Shown in pieces: positions 53,073 to 62,860 of a stretch of 64,000 nucleotides of DNA. This DNA is from Shouchella xiaoxiensis (lineage in GTDB: Bacteria > Bacillota > Bacilli > Bacillales > Bacillaceae_D): contig NZ_JAFBCV010000016.1 in the NCBI RefSeq assembly GCF_016907895.1, forward strand, positions 26,351-90,350, read 5' to 3'. The first letter of the stretch is position 1. The number at the start of each line of letters is the position of its first letter. The position numbers and the translations under genes were made by a program. Under the pieces are notes generated by a model, which was not told the DNA's origin, ran no database searches, and saw only the letters and a program-made list of their open reading frames with translations.

Positions 53073-53100
53073 AAGCCCTTCATCGAATGGATGAAGGGCC
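53073..53100 (-). terminator. Hairpin between ald and alr
   Basis: GCCCTTCATC and GATGAAGGGC form a perfect ten-base stem; on the minus strand the run TTTCTGTTTT follows. Partial termination would lower alr expression relative to ald. Confidence 0.75.
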
Positions 53101-53121
53101 TCGTTGTGTAGGGTACGGTTT

Positions 53122-54255
53122 TTATGCAAGAACCGTTGATTTTGCCAGTGCCTCTTCAACAGAAACAAGTACATAACCAAGATCTCGTGCAACAGCGCTG
53201 TAAGTAACTTCGCCGTTTGCTACGTTTAAGCCTAGCGCTAGTGCCGGATTTTCGGCAAGTGCTTTTTGTACGCCTTTGTTGGCAATTTGCATCGCATAAG
53301 GAATCGTTACATTTGTTAGTCCAAGTGTTGATGTGCGCGGAACCGCACCAGGCATGTTCGCTACCGCATAGTGGACAACGCCATGCTTCGTATAGGTTGG
53401 GTTATCATGTGTTGTAATTTGGTCTACAGTTTCAATGATCCCGCCTTGGTCAATCGCTACGTCAACAACAACGGAACCTGGAGACATTGATTTAATCATT
53501 TCTTCAGTTACAAGCTTAGGTGCTTTTGCTCCTGGAATAAGAACAGCACCGATAACTAGATCAGAATCTTTAACTGCTTCGGCAATGTTAAGCGGGTTAG
53601 ACATAAGTGTTTGAATGTCATTACCAAAAAGGTCATCAATTTGACGAAGACGATCTGCGCTCAAGTCAATTAGTGTTACGTCAGCACCAAGACCAACAGC
53701 GATTTTCGCTGCGTTTGTTCCAACAACACCGCCGCCAATAACGGTTACTTTTCCGCGTTTTACGCCGGGTACGCCAGAAAGAAGAATACCTTTTCCGCCT
53801 TTTAGTTTCTCAAGGAATTGAGCACCGATTTGTGAAGCCATACGTCCAGCTACTTCACTCATTGGTGTAAGAAGTGGAAGCGTGCGGTTTACTTCAACTG
53901 TTTCGTAAGCAATCGCGATAACACCACTATCAATAAGTGCTTGTGCAAGTTCTGGCTCTGCAGCAAGGTGAAGGTAAGTGAATAAGATTAGGCCTTCACG
54001 GAAATAGCCATATTCAGAGCTAAGTGGTTCTTTAACTTTCATGACCATTTCTGATTTTGACCAAACATCTTTTGCTTCAGGAATAATCGTTGCACCGGCA
54101 GCAGCGTAATCAGCATCTTCAAAGCTTGAACCAATACCAGCATTCATTTCTACTAAGATCGTATGGCCAGCTTTCGTAAGTGCAACAACACCTGCTGGCG
54201 TAATTGCAACGCGGTTTTCATTATTTTTAATTTCTCTAGGGATACCAATAATCAT
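53122..54255 (-). CDS. ald: Alanine dehydrogenase
   Basis: A 377-residue enzyme of the usual length. N-terminal [17 protein letters not shown], substrate-binding lysine in VMKVKEP and histidine in YLHLAAE, and the NAD motif [13 protein letters not shown] are all present. It deaminates L-alanine to pyruvate and ammonia. The start is set at 54255, with GGAGG eight bases upstream; the ATG at 54294 is upstream of that site. Two dyads at 54295-54312 and 54356-54373 probably mediate AdeR control. Confidence 0.92.
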   Translation of the reverse strand: MIIGIPREIKNNENRVAITPAGVVALTKAGHTILVEMNAGIGSSFEDADYAAAGATIIPEAKDVWSKSEMVMKVKEPLSSEYGYFREGLILFTYLHLAAEPELAQALIDSGVIAIAYETVEVNRTLPLLTPMSEVAGRMASQIGAQFLEKLKGGKGILLSGVPGVKRGKVTVIGGGVVGTNAAKIAVGLGADVTLIDLSADRLRQIDDLFGNDIQTLMSNPLNIAEAVKDSDLVIGAVLIPGAKAPKLVTEEMIKSMSPGSVVVDVAIDQGGIIETVDQITTHDNPTYTKHGVVHYAVANMPGAVPRTSTLGLTNVTIPYAMQIANKGVQKALAENPALALGLNVANGEVTYSAVARDLGYVLVSVEEALAKSTVLA

Positions 54256-54294
54256 GTCATCGTCCTCCAAAAAGGGATATATGTTTCCATACAC

Positions 54295-54312
54295 TTAGTA
54301 TAAATCCACAAA
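54295..54312. promoter_or_regulatory. Degenerate AdeR-type dyad over the ald promoter
   Basis: TTAGTA-TAAATC-CACAAA keeps a perfect right half of TTTGTG-N6-CACAAA and four of six bases of the left. The same 12 bases TAAATCCACAAA recur in the upstream site. On the minus strand the TATACT overlapping its left part could be the ald -10. Confidence 0.45.
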
Positions 54313-54355
54313 GAAACGATTGCATTGTGCGAGAAATTCAAAATGGAAGCGGTTA

Positions 54356-54373
54356 TTTGTGTAAATCCACAAA
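54356..54373. promoter_or_regulatory. Putative AdeR operator upstream of ald
   Basis: TTTGTGTAAATCCACAAA is a perfect dyad TTTGTG-N6-CACAAA, 61 bases (about six helical turns) from the promoter-proximal site. The same dyad occurs at 55681 before the alanine symporter gene. Confidence 0.6.
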
Positions 54374-54377
54374 CGCT

Positions 54378-55613
54378 TTATTTACCGTTTCGGAACAACT
54401 TCATATCTAAATAGATGCCAATTTTTTGGACGGGGTCCTTTATATCGATTAACGTGATCTCCTTAATTCGTTTTAAGCGGTAATTCAATGTATTAACGTG
54501 ACAGTGTAATAACTTGGCGGCTTCTGCCATATTGTCTTCCCGGTCAAGCACCGCTTCAAGTGTCTCTAATAAGTTCGCTCGGTGCTCTTGATCATACGCT
54601 TGTAACTTTTGAATGGCATGGTTTGTTGCGAGCTCTTTGGTTTCGTTCGACCGTTTTAAAATGTCAATGTAGCGGAAAACACCGAGTTCATGATAGAAAA
54701 ACGATTTGTGTAGCTCACGTTTAAACAGCTGCTTTAATTGAATGACTGTGCGTGCCTCTTTATAGCTAGTTTTCACGTCATCAAAACTTTCTTTTGGATA
54801 GCTACAGCCTGCGGCAAGGATGGATAATTGAAAGCGTTCTTTGACTTGTTCAGAGAAGGTGTGAATGAATTCTCGTGCCTCCATGTCAAAGTCCGTCACT
54901 GAATTTGGCGACACCAATAAAATGAATTCATTTTCATCTAGTGTCTGAATTAAGATATCAATGCGCTGCAATGTTTTTGTTGCATAAGTTAGTTGGCGAT
55001 ATTGTGCTTTCGTAATCGATTCAAAAGAGAAGACCATAATGGCTAACGCGTGATTGTGTTTTAATCCTAAGCGCTGTAAATGGCTTTTGATTGAAGTCTG
55101 ATCACTCACATCACCCGTCATCATTTGCCAAAGCAATTCTTGATCGTTGCGCTCTTTCCGTTTTGTTTGCAAATTTAATTGAAGCAGCTGGTTTCTCGCT
55201 TTTAGGGCGGCTATTTTCAAATCGGCTAAATCTTGATTCGTCAGCGAACGGCCTACTTCAAGTACCCATATATAGCCAAGCACTTCCTCGTTTTTTCTGA
55301 TCGAGATCGCAACACGATTGCCAAGCCCAATCTCATTAATTGTCGGAATGACCAAAGGCTCATCACTTTTATTTAATGTAGGGATGACACCATCTTTCCA
55401 GAATCGATTGATGACTCGTTCTGGAACCCGTCTGCCAATAATCGTTGATATACGTGCTGCATCGGTTTCATCCTCATGGGAACTATAAGCAAGGAGCTGA
55501 TGATTCGAATCTTCTATTGTAACTGGACAATGCAAATGCTCACTTATCGCATCAGCGAAATCGTCGAGTGAATCAAATGGTTGATTAAAAAGATGAGTTG
55601 GTACGTTGGTCAT
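54378..55613 (-). CDS. adeR: PucR family regulator of alanine genes (AdeR)
   Basis: A 411-residue regulator: N-terminal sensory (GAF-like) region (about 10-140), a middle GGDEF-like domain (about 170-290) and a C-terminal PucR helix-turn-helix (about 345-405, MAEAAKLLHCHVNTLNYRLKRI). AdeR of the same family activates ald in B. subtilis and is its neighbour there too. ATG 55613 follows AAGGAG. It is expressed from the intergenic region shared with the symporter gene. Confidence 0.85.
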   Translation of the reverse strand: MTNVPTHLFNQPFDSLDDFADAISEHLHCPVTIEDSNHQLLAYSSHEDETDAARISTIIGRRVPERVINRFWKDGVIPTLNKSDEPLVIPTINEIGLGNRVAISIRKNEEVLGYIWVLEVGRSLTNQDLADLKIAALKARNQLLQLNLQTKRKERNDQELLWQMMTGDVSDQTSIKSHLQRLGLKHNHALAIMVFSFESITKAQYRQLTYATKTLQRIDILIQTLDENEFILLVSPNSVTDFDMEAREFIHTFSEQVKERFQLSILAAGCSYPKESFDDVKTSYKEARTVIQLKQLFKRELHKSFFYHELGVFRYIDILKRSNETKELATNHAIQKLQAYDQEHRANLLETLEAVLDREDNMAEAAKLLHCHVNTLNYRLKRIKEITLIDIKDPVQKIGIYLDMKLFRNGK

Positions 55614-55680
55614 AAATGAAGCTCCTTATTTGTCAAAAATAGGTCGGATTTGTTAAAAACCACGAAGCAAGCGTTTGCAG

Positions 55681-55698
55681 TTTGTGTGCATACACAAA
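55681..55698. promoter_or_regulatory. Putative AdeR operator between adeR and the symporter gene
   Basis: TTTGTGTGCATACACAAA is again TTTGTG-N6-CACAAA, with matching outer halves and a symmetric centre (GTGTGCATACAC in part). Situated 68 bases upstream of adeR and 83 upstream of the symporter start, it could control either or both. Confidence 0.6.
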
Positions 55699-55780
55699 TA
55701 CAAGTCTTGATTGTAGTGGTAAGATAACTTACGATTAGATAATATTATCATAAAATAGTATGTCCTTAGGAGTGAACAAC

Positions 55781-57178
55781 ATGAGTATTTTAGATGTACT
55801 CGAGAATATCAACGCAGTATTATGGGGACCACCTAGTTTAATTTTACTATTTGGGACAGGCTTATTCCTAACCTTTGCCCTTAAAGGATTACAATTTCGC
55901 AGATTAGGTCATGCGTTTAAGCTTGGCTTTGGTAAAGAAGATGAGCACGATTCTGCTGCTGAGGGAGATATTAGTCACTTTAAAACATTAATGACAACGT
56001 TATCAGCAACGATTGGAATCGGAAACATTGCTGGTGTGGCCACTGCCGTGACGCTCGGTGGACCAGGAGCGATTTTCTGGATGTGGATTGTTGGGTTGTT
56101 AGGTATGGCAACGAAGTATGCAGAAGCTCTTCTTGCCGTGAAATACCGCGTGAAAAATGATCGTGGTGAGTACTCAAGTGGCCCAATGTATTATATCGAA
56201 AAAGGATTGGGAAAGAAATTTAAATTCCTTGCAATCGCTTTCGCACTCTTTGGAGCCATTGCAGCACTTGGGATTGGAAATAGCGTCCAGTCAAACACCA
56301 TTGCCGATGTCGCTTTAACCAATTTTAGTATTCCAAACTGGGTAACGGGACTTCTCCTTATTATTCTTGTAAGCTCGATTATTTTTGGCGGGATTCAACG
56401 GATTAGTACGGTAGCAAGCTTCTTTGTTCCGATCATGGCCATCTTGTACATGGGTGGAGCCATCCTAATTTTAGTCCTTAATTATGATTTAATCTTACCT
56501 TCATTTGAAATGATTTTCTATTATGCGTTTAACCCAGTCGCAGCAATTGGTGGTTTTGTAGGAATTGTTGTTGCCGAAGCCATTCGAAACGGTGTTGCTC
56601 GCGGAATCTTCTCAAACGAAGCCGGTCTTGGTACAGCAGCATTAATCGCGGGTAGCGCTCGTGGCGATCACCCGGTAAAGCAAGCACTGGTTGCGATGAC
56701 AGGGACGTTTATTGTGACGATTATTGTTTGTACAATGACTGGTCTTGTTTTATTGATCACTGGATTCTGGGATCAGACAGGCGGATTAATCTCTGGTGTC
56801 CCTCATGACGCAGCACTTGAGGGTGGAGCCTTAACGAGTGCAGCCTTTGGTTCTGTTCTAGGAGTTGTTGGCGAATACATTGTGTCTCTTTCCGTTATCT
56901 TCTTTGGTTTCTCCACAATCGTTGGGTGGTATGTATACGGGGAGAAATGTTTTGAATATCTAATTGGCACAAAAGGAATTAACTCATACCGGATTATTTA
57001 CGTACTAGCATGTGGAATTGGGACGGTAGCGAGTCTAAATACGGTATGGGCATTTGCTGACATGGCTAATGCACTTATGATGATTCCAAACTTAATTGCG
57101 CTCCTGTTACTTTGGAAAGTGGTTGTAGCTGAAACTGATGATTACTTCACCAACTTTTACAAGAAGGGCAAAGTATAA
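55781..57178 (+). CDS. Sodium:alanine symporter (AGCS family)
   Basis: A 465-residue membrane protein with about 11 segments. AGCS signatures are visible: LMTTLSATIGIGNIAGVATA, GPGAIFWMWIVGLLGMATKYAE, SSGPMYYIEKGLG and RGIFSNEAGLGTA. It imports alanine (or glycine) with Na+. With ald, alr and adeR alongside, it completes an alanine utilisation locus. ATG 55781 follows TAGGAGTG at six-base spacing. Confidence 0.9.
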   Translation: MSILDVLENINAVLWGPPSLILLFGTGLFLTFALKGLQFRRLGHAFKLGFGKEDEHDSAAEGDISHFKTLMTTLSATIGIGNIAGVATAVTLGGPGAIFWMWIVGLLGMATKYAEALLAVKYRVKNDRGEYSSGPMYYIEKGLGKKFKFLAIAFALFGAIAALGIGNSVQSNTIADVALTNFSIPNWVTGLLLIILVSSIIFGGIQRISTVASFFVPIMAILYMGGAILILVLNYDLILPSFEMIFYYAFNPVAAIGGFVGIVVAEAIRNGVARGIFSNEAGLGTAALIAGSARGDHPVKQALVAMTGTFIVTIIVCTMTGLVLLITGFWDQTGGLISGVPHDAALEGGALTSAAFGSVLGVVGEYIVSLSVIFFGFSTIVGWYVYGEKCFEYLIGTKGINSYRIIYVLACGIGTVASLNTVWAFADMANALMMIPNLIALLLLWKVVVAETDDYFTNFYKKGKV

Positions 57179-57187
57179 CTCTAAAGT

Positions 57188-57219
57188 GAGAAGTCATAGA
57201 AACCTATGGCTTCTTTTTT
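57188..57219 (+). terminator. Terminator of the alanine symporter gene
   Basis: GAAGTCATAG pairs with CTATGGCTTC (one G-T), followed by a run of seven T. Confidence 0.85.
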
Positions 57220-57325
57220 TATAAGAATATGTAACGGGTGCTGTGATACAATTGGAGTATGACGAAACAGGTATACTGAAATAGAATTGGCTAAAGCGTT
57301 TTATCCTTGAAAAGGAGACAAGTTC

Positions 57326-60300
57326 GTGAATATGACACTCAATCAAAAAAAAATTAAACAAATGTGTGGCAACGTCTCCTTTAAAAGAGGGGACTCTTTT
57401 TATCGCGCTAATAAAGTAATCGTGGAAGTGGATGCGCCTGATCGGGTTGAAGCAGTGGTTATTGGTAAGGAAGACTTCCACGTCACGATTACGAAGGGCC
57501 AAGCGGGCGAGATCCAGACAACATGCAGCTGTCCTACGTTAGCTGCGTATGGAAAGGACTGCCAGCATATTGCCGCCGTGTTGATTTTGATCAATGATCA
57601 GAGACAGCAAAACACACCCCCGGTTGTGCTGGAGAATGATTCTAGCGCTACCGCAGATCTATTGCCTCTTTTCAGAGATCGTCCGACTCGCTCAAGCGGC
57701 CGTCAGCTCCATTTTGAAAACCGGAGGGAGCTGCAGCTGGTCTTTACATGTACGGTAATACCCTCGGAAAACGAAGGGCAGTATGTGCTTGGGATCGAAG
57801 TGATGGCAGGTTCGATGAAGGTCGTGCAGATCCGAGACTTTCTTAAGCAAGTAAGCGAAGGCAATACCGTTGCTTTATCGGATTCGTTTACATATGATCC
57901 AACCATTCATTACTTTCAGAACGATGCAGACGCTGTTATTTGGCAGCTCATTGAATTACTGCATAATGAAAACATCTATAGGGAGTCTTTACCACATAAA
58001 TCGACCGATACTAGAAGCGATCAGCTCTTGCTTATTCCGCCGTCATCATGGGAAGTGCTTCTTCCTTTGCTTACAAAAGTACCATATGGGGTCGTAACCT
58101 ATAACGGTAAGTCGTTTGATGGATTTAGTATTTCCTTCCCGCCACTCCCGTTACAGTTTGAATTTACAAAAGCAGTAACTAATGACTACCAGCTTTTACT
58201 GAGAGAAATCGATCAATTGATCGTGCTGAATGCCTATCGGAGCGTCCTCTTTAAAGGAACCTTCGTAAAGCTAAAAAATGAAGAGTGCACTTACCTTGCT
58301 GACTTGAAAAAGAGTCTAGCTTCATCGGAAACGAATACGATTGTGGTTCCTCAAAACAAAGTAGGTTTTTTTATGGAGCGAGTTGTACCAGGCTTAAAAA
58401 GATTAGGTGAATTCCACTTATCTGAGGCGCTTTCCAATCAGTTTGAGAAGACTCCGTTAGTCGCCAAACTATACTTGGATCGTGTTAAGAACCGCCTTCT
58501 TGCTAGTTTGGAATTCCATTATGGACATGTGATGATTAATCCAGTAGACAGCAGTAATGCTGGTGCTGGTTTGTTGCTCGTACGAGACGAAGAAAAGGAA
58601 AATACAATCCTGGAATTGATAGAGGGCAGCTCGTTTTCGAAAACGAGTGAGGGGTACTGGATGCATAATGAAGCGCTGGAATACGAGTTTCTCTATCATA
58701 CACTACCGAAAATCCAGCAGCTTGTGCAAGTATACGCAACAACGGCAGTAAGAGTACGAGTAACAAAAGGGGCAGCACCTCCGCGAATCAACGTAAAGCT
58801 CAAGAAGGAACGAATGAACTGGCTCGAGTTTACCTTTGAAATGGAGGGCATTCCAGACCAGCAAATAAAAGAACTATTAGCGGCTTTAGAAGAGAGACAA
58901 AAATATTACCGTCTGCGTAATGGCTCATTGCTGTCACTAGAAACAAGCGAATTTGCAGAAATTCAACGGTTTTTGAATGCTATACCCGTTCAGGAAAAAG
59001 CGTTTGAGGACGCCATTATTGTTCCAATAACACGCGGACTTCAGCTGCTTGATTCAGCCGATGATGGTGTATTTTCAGTAGAGCAGTCCTTTCGTGCATT
59101 TTTACACCGAATAGAGAACCCTGATCCACTAACGTTTTTGGTTCCCAAACCATTAGAACCGGCTTTACGAGAGTACCAAAAGCAGGGCTATAGATGGATG
59201 AAAACCCTAGCTGAATCAGGTTTTGGCGGGGTGCTCGCAGATGATATGGGGCTAGGGAAAACCGTGCAAAGCATCGCCTATATTCTGTCTGAGCTTTCTG
59301 CAATTCGAGAAAAGAAAGAGCCGGTGCTTATCGTTTGTCCGTCATCTTTGACGTATAACTGGCTGAGTGAATGTAGGAAATTTACACCAGAGCTAAAGGT
59401 GACAGTTGTTGATGGCAGTAAAACAGAACGTGCGCGTATCCAAAAAGAGGCGGTTTATTTTGATGTACTGATTACTTCCTATCCCTTGTTACGAAGCGAT
59501 GTTCTTTGGTTTGAAAACCAAGCCTTTCATACGGTGTTTTTTGATGAAGCACAAGCATTTAAGAATCCTACAACATTAACGGCGAGGACAGTTAAGAAGA
59601 TCAAAGCAAATCAGCGGTTTGCCCTCACTGGCACACCAGTAGAAAATTCGCTTGAAGAATTGTGGGCGATTTTTCATGTTGTCTTTCCAGAACTATTTCA
59701 GAGCTATAAAGCTTACAACAATCTCACACGAAAGCAGATTGCCCGGAGGATTCGTCCGTTTTTGCTGCGAAGAATGAAAGAGGATGTGCTTGCAGATCTG
59801 CCTGAAAAAGTCGAGGCAATGGAATCAGTGGAGCTGCTTCCAGAGCAGAAGAAACTGTACGCCTCTTATCTAGCAAAGTTGCGCCATGACACATTTAAAC
59901 ACTTGGATAAAGATACACTTCGGAAAAACCGTATTAAGATTTTGGCTGGGTTAACACGCTTACGGCAAATTTGTTGCCACCCTAGCTTGTTTGTCGATGA
60001 GTATAAAGGAAGTTCTGCTAAATTTGAACAACTTAAGCGAATTCTAGCTGATGCAAGGCATGCTGGGAGAAGGGTGTTAATCTTCTCCCAGTTCACCAAA
60101 ATGCTCGAACTAATCGGAAGAGAGTTAACGGTAGAAGGTGTGCCTTTTTTCTATCTTGATGGGCAAACCCCTTCAGAAGAACGAGTTGCGCAATCAAATC
60201 GATTCAATGCAGGTGAACGTGACCTATTCTTAATCTCTTTAAAAGCAGGCGGGACAGGGCTTAATCTGACTGGAGCCGACACTGTCATTCTTTATGATCT

Positions 60301-60526
60301 CTGGTGGAATCCAGCAGTTGAAGCGCAAGCAGCTGACCGTGCTCACCGCATCGGTCAGACAAAAGCGGTGCAAGTCATTAAGCTCGTGGCTCGCGGGACA
60401 ATTGAAGAAAAAATGAATGAGCTGCAAGAGAAAAAACGGCATCTTATCGAAGAAATTATTGAGCCAAATGCAAAAGCAACGTCTGCACTTACTGAAGAAG
60501 ACATTCGAGAAATATTGATGATTTAA
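57326..60526 (+). CDS. SWIM-SNF2 family helicase
   Basis: A 1066-residue protein: N-terminal SWIM zinc finger (about 65-85, CSCPTLAAYGKDCQH), an SNF2-helicase-associated region (about 150-590), the ATPase core with Walker A ADDMGLGKT near 638-646 and DEAQ near 740, and the C-terminal helicase lobe with ADRAHRIGQT. It translocates on double-stranded DNA; related bacterial proteins (YwqA, RapA-like) act on transcription or chromosome structure, and some accompany defence systems, but no defence partner is seen here. GTG start with AAAGGAGA eight bases upstream. Confidence 0.87.
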   Translation: MNMTLNQKKIKQMCGNVSFKRGDSFYRANKVIVEVDAPDRVEAVVIGKEDFHVTITKGQAGEIQTTCSCPTLAAYGKDCQHIAAVLILINDQRQQNTPPVVLENDSSATADLLPLFRDRPTRSSGRQLHFENRRELQLVFTCTVIPSENEGQYVLGIEVMAGSMKVVQIRDFLKQVSEGNTVALSDSFTYDPTIHYFQNDADAVIWQLIELLHNENIYRESLPHKSTDTRSDQLLLIPPSSWEVLLPLLTKVPYGVVTYNGKSFDGFSISFPPLPLQFEFTKAVTNDYQLLLREIDQLIVLNAYRSVLFKGTFVKLKNEECTYLADLKKSLASSETNTIVVPQNKVGFFMERVVPGLKRLGEFHLSEALSNQFEKTPLVAKLYLDRVKNRLLASLEFHYGHVMINPVDSSNAGAGLLLVRDEEKENTILELIEGSSFSKTSEGYWMHNEALEYEFLYHTLPKIQQLVQVYATTAVRVRVTKGAAPPRINVKLKKERMNWLEFTFEMEGIPDQQIKELLAALEERQKYYRLRNGSLLSLETSEFAEIQRFLNAIPVQEKAFEDAIIVPITRGLQLLDSADDGVFSVEQSFRAFLHRIENPDPLTFLVPKPLEPALREYQKQGYRWMKTLAESGFGGVLADDMGLGKTVQSIAYILSELSAIREKKEPVLIVCPSSLTYNWLSECRKFTPELKVTVVDGSKTERARIQKEAVYFDVLITSYPLLRSDVLWFENQAFHTVFFDEAQAFKNPTTLTARTVKKIKANQRFALTGTPVENSLEELWAIFHVVFPELFQSYKAYNNLTRKQIARRIRPFLLRRMKEDVLADLPEKVEAMESVELLPEQKKLYASYLAKLRHDTFKHLDKDTLRKNRIKILAGLTRLRQICCHPSLFVDEYKGSSAKFEQLKRILADARHAGRRVLIFSQFTKMLELIGRELTVEGVPFFYLDGQTPSEERVAQSNRFNAGERDLFLISLKAGGTGLNLTGADTVILYDLWWNPAVEAQAADRAHRIGQTKAVQVIKLVARGTIEEKMNELQEKKRHLIEEIIEPNAKATSALTEEDIREILMI

Positions 60527-60550
60527 CATGCGTCATTCCTTTACGAGAAT

Positions 60551-60582
60551 AAAGCCCCTGTTCATAGTGAAGAGGGGTTTTT
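60551..60582 (+). terminator. Terminator of the SNF2 gene
   Basis: AAAGCCCCT pairs with AGGGGTTTT around a partly paired TCA/TGA loop, with a T tract. Confidence 0.75.
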
Positions 60583-60811
60583 GCGTTGTGAAGCTCGGAT
60601 ACACCATTTATGTGAGCAGGGAGACCACCAATTTTTTCAGGTGTAACGTATTTTTTAAAAGTTGCACCTGTGGGAATAGAACGATTTATCTTACTTGACA
60701 GAAAATGGTTACGTCAATAAGCTAGAATCACAAAAGAATGTAAATGTAAACGTGATGAACCACTCATACTAGATTTGGCCAATAAGCTTTAATTTTAAGT
60801 GGAAGGAAGAC

Positions 60812-61333
60812 GTGAATACGATGCACACCATCGCAATAACTCCAATGGCTAAAGAGGACTGGCCAGATGTCCAAGCAATCTATCAAGAAGGACTAGACAC
60901 AAAGAATGCTTCCTTTCAAGAAACGGCTCCGTCTTGGGAAGAATGGCATGCTGATCATTTATGCTGTTGTCGTCTAGTTGCAAAAACTGAAGGGAAAGTA
61001 GTTGGTTGGGCAGCACTCAGCCCTATTTCCAAAAGAAGCGTTTATCGAGGTGTTGCCGAAGTGAGTATTTATGTATCAAGTCAGTTCAAAGGGGAAGGTT
61101 TTGGAGATTATCTATTAAAAAGTTTAATTGAAAGTAGTCGGGAAAATGGTTTATGGACCTTGCAAGCAAGCATCTTTCCCGAAAATAAGCCGAGTATATA
61201 CGTACATAAAAAGAATGGCTTTCGAGAGGTAGGACGGAGAGAGCGAATTGGTCAACAGGATGGAATCTGGCGCGATACGCTTTTGTTTGAATTGAGATTG
61301 AATCAAACAGCTGATCGTGAAGGTGCTCAATGA
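60812..61333 (+). CDS. GNAT acetyltransferase (phosphinothricin acetyltransferase-like)
   Basis: A 173-residue GNAT protein. Acetyl-CoA binding motif QFKGEGFGDYLLKSL (Q/RxxGxG/A type) and the C-terminal KNGFREVGRRERIGQ and WRDTLLFEL segments place it with the Pat/MddA group, which acetylates phosphinothricin, methionine sulfone or similar small amines. The TKNASFQET and VYRGVAEVSIYV stretches are typical. GTG 60812 is preferred (GGAAGGA four bases upstream); ATG 60821 is an alternative. It overlaps the next gene by four bases. Confidence 0.82.
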   Translation: MNTMHTIAITPMAKEDWPDVQAIYQEGLDTKNASFQETAPSWEEWHADHLCCCRLVAKTEGKVVGWAALSPISKRSVYRGVAEVSIYVSSQFKGEGFGDYLLKSLIESSRENGLWTLQASIFPENKPSIYVHKKNGFREVGRRERIGQQDGIWRDTLLFELRLNQTADREGAQ

Positions 61334-61935
61334 TGATGAGTAGCTTTCTCACTCTAATCGTCGTTCTATTACTGACTTTTTCGTATAAGCTTGTATCTGT
61401 TCTGGTCCAAATGTTCGATAAGAAGGGGTTGCATGAAAGGCAGAGAGATGCGACGATTTATCTGTGGGCATTGCTTGTTTTCGGGGGCGCTTTCGTGTAC
61501 AGCTATGATACTGTTTTTGCTTGGCCGTCGACTATCGAGAGAATCGTCCCTATTCTCTTAGTGGGAGCTTTTGTAAATCTACTCTATTCGCGCTATTCAG
61601 GCTACGAGCCTAGCGGAAAAAAGAACATCCTGCACTTCGTTATTCTTTTTCCGATCATTGAGGAGATGCTGTTTAGAGCTCCACGTATGGATTTTATCAT
61701 CATCTTAACAGGTGTCTATCTAACGATTGCGTTAAAAAAACCAGGAAAGCCGCTGTTTCAACGAAACGCAGTTGATCGAGTGCACTTGCTTATCTTTCTT
61801 ATGGTATTGGCATTAAGCGTGGTTAACAGCACGTTTGTGCAGCTCATTTCAAATGGCGTAATGATTCTACTGGCGATTGCTGTTGTGGCCCCGTTGATCG
61901 TTGTATTTATAAACCGGAGTCAAACGGCAAGCTAA
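61330..61935 (+). CDS. Membrane protein with CPBP-like EEMLFR motif
   Basis: A 201-residue protein with six or so membrane segments. PIIEEMLFRA carries the EExxxR motif of CPBP (CAAX protease/bacteriocin-processing) intramembrane proteins, but the later FxxxH and HxxxN/D motifs are not evident, so a protease function is doubtful. Start among three consecutive ATGs overlapping the acetyltransferase stop. The two genes are probably co-transcribed. Confidence 0.55.
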   Translation: MMMSSFLTLIVVLLLTFSYKLVSVLVQMFDKKGLHERQRDATIYLWALLVFGGAFVYSYDTVFAWPSTIERIVPILLVGAFVNLLYSRYSGYEPSGKKNILHFVILFPIIEEMLFRAPRMDFIIILTGVYLTIALKKPGKPLFQRNAVDRVHLLIFLMVLALSVVNSTFVQLISNGVMILLAIAVVAPLIVVFINRSQTAS

Positions 61936-61971
61936 GTTAATTACAGTTGAAACAGATAAAGAGGTGGGGAT

Positions 61972-62337
61972 ATGAAAAAGAAGTGGATTTTAGGCAAGTC
62001 GTTTGGGCCATTGTTCGTGCTTCTTCTGTTGTCTGCTTGTTCGCTAGTTGATGATGAGCCTCGCTATATTAAAGATGTGACGTTTCTTATTGTTGATCAG
62101 CACAACAAACCAGTCGCAAACAGCTGGATTGGAATTGATAATGACTCTACTGATGAAGGAAGGGAAATAGGCACTTATCTTGGAGAAACTGATGAGAACG
62201 GCATCATTGAGCGCTATTCTAATGAAGTTAGAGAGTATCAGATTGCCTATTATCAAGGCTCTTTTGTTTTAACGGAAGAAGATGAAGGAGCAACAATTAC
62301 AGTTGTGATTACAATTGAAGAAGATAAAAATAGTTAA
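61972..62337 (+). CDS. Small lipoprotein
   Basis: A 121-residue lipoprotein: signal peptide ending in the lipobox LLSAC (Cys23), then a small beta-rich domain (RYIKDVTFLIVDQHNKPVANSWIGID, later ETDENGIIERY) resembling carboxypeptidase-regulatory or transthyretin-like folds. It ends with an acidic tail. GAGGTGGGG precedes the ATG. Function unknown. Confidence 0.7.
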   Translation: MKKKWILGKSFGPLFVLLLLSACSLVDDEPRYIKDVTFLIVDQHNKPVANSWIGIDNDSTDEGREIGTYLGETDENGIIERYSNEVREYQIAYYQGSFVLTEEDEGATITVVITIEEDKNS

Positions 62338-62339
62338 AC

Positions 62340-62367
62340 AGGAAGTAAATGGAACTATTTCCTTTTT
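62340..62367 (+). terminator. Terminator of the lipoprotein gene
   Basis: AGGAAGTA pairs with TATTTCCT (one G-T), followed by TTTT. Confidence 0.7.
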
Positions 62368-62464
62368 ACATAAAATGATGTAAAGTGAATGATGATTCTG
62401 TCAATTTTCTTACTTTTTGCTAAACTAGAGAAAAGCTTGATTTGAGACTTGAGGTGAGTAGTAG

Positions 62465-62860
62465 GTGAAAGCGTATTGTTTTTTTCTCGGAATGCTTCTC
62501 CTCGTTACTGTAGTTGGTTGTTCTTCTTCTGAAAGCGAAGACACGATAAAGATTCGTTCTAATCTCGAAGGAGCAGGTTACACGGAACAAACGGAGTTAA
62601 ACAGTGATCATCTATTTGAGCAAAAGCTACTGAACGTCAAGCCAATTGTCTATGTTAACGGAGATCCACAGTTAACGTTTTACCCGCTTGCTACACCTGA
62701 AGAACGAGAGCGGGCAATGAACCAGTTTATCGAAAAAACAGTTGCTTATAACATTATTGATTATGATGTGTACGAAGACGAATTGCATCTTTTCTTTTTT
62801 GTCCATTACGATGAGGAACTTCCGCTAGCGGGATTAACGAAACTAGAAGGGGGCATTTGA
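62465..62860 (+). CDS. Lipoprotein of unknown function
   Basis: A 131-residue lipoprotein with a GTG start (GAGGTGAGTAG upstream) and lipobox VVGC (Cys19). The mature part is acidic and mixed alpha/beta (LTFYPLATPEERERAMNQFIEK). No family recognised. Its TGA overlaps the ATG of the next lipoprotein gene by one base, so the pair forms an operon. Confidence 0.65.
   Translation: MKAYCFFLGMLLLVTVVGCSSSESEDTIKIRSNLEGAGYTEQTELNSDHLFEQKLLNVKPIVYVNGDPQLTFYPLATPEERERAMNQFIEKTVAYNIIDYDVYEDELHLFFFVHYDEELPLAGLTKLEGGI

Noticed and set aside
57326..60526. Defence system centred on the SNF2 helicase
   Set aside because: The SWIM-SNF2 protein is a stand-alone gene bounded by terminators, with no nuclease, methylase or other partner beside it.
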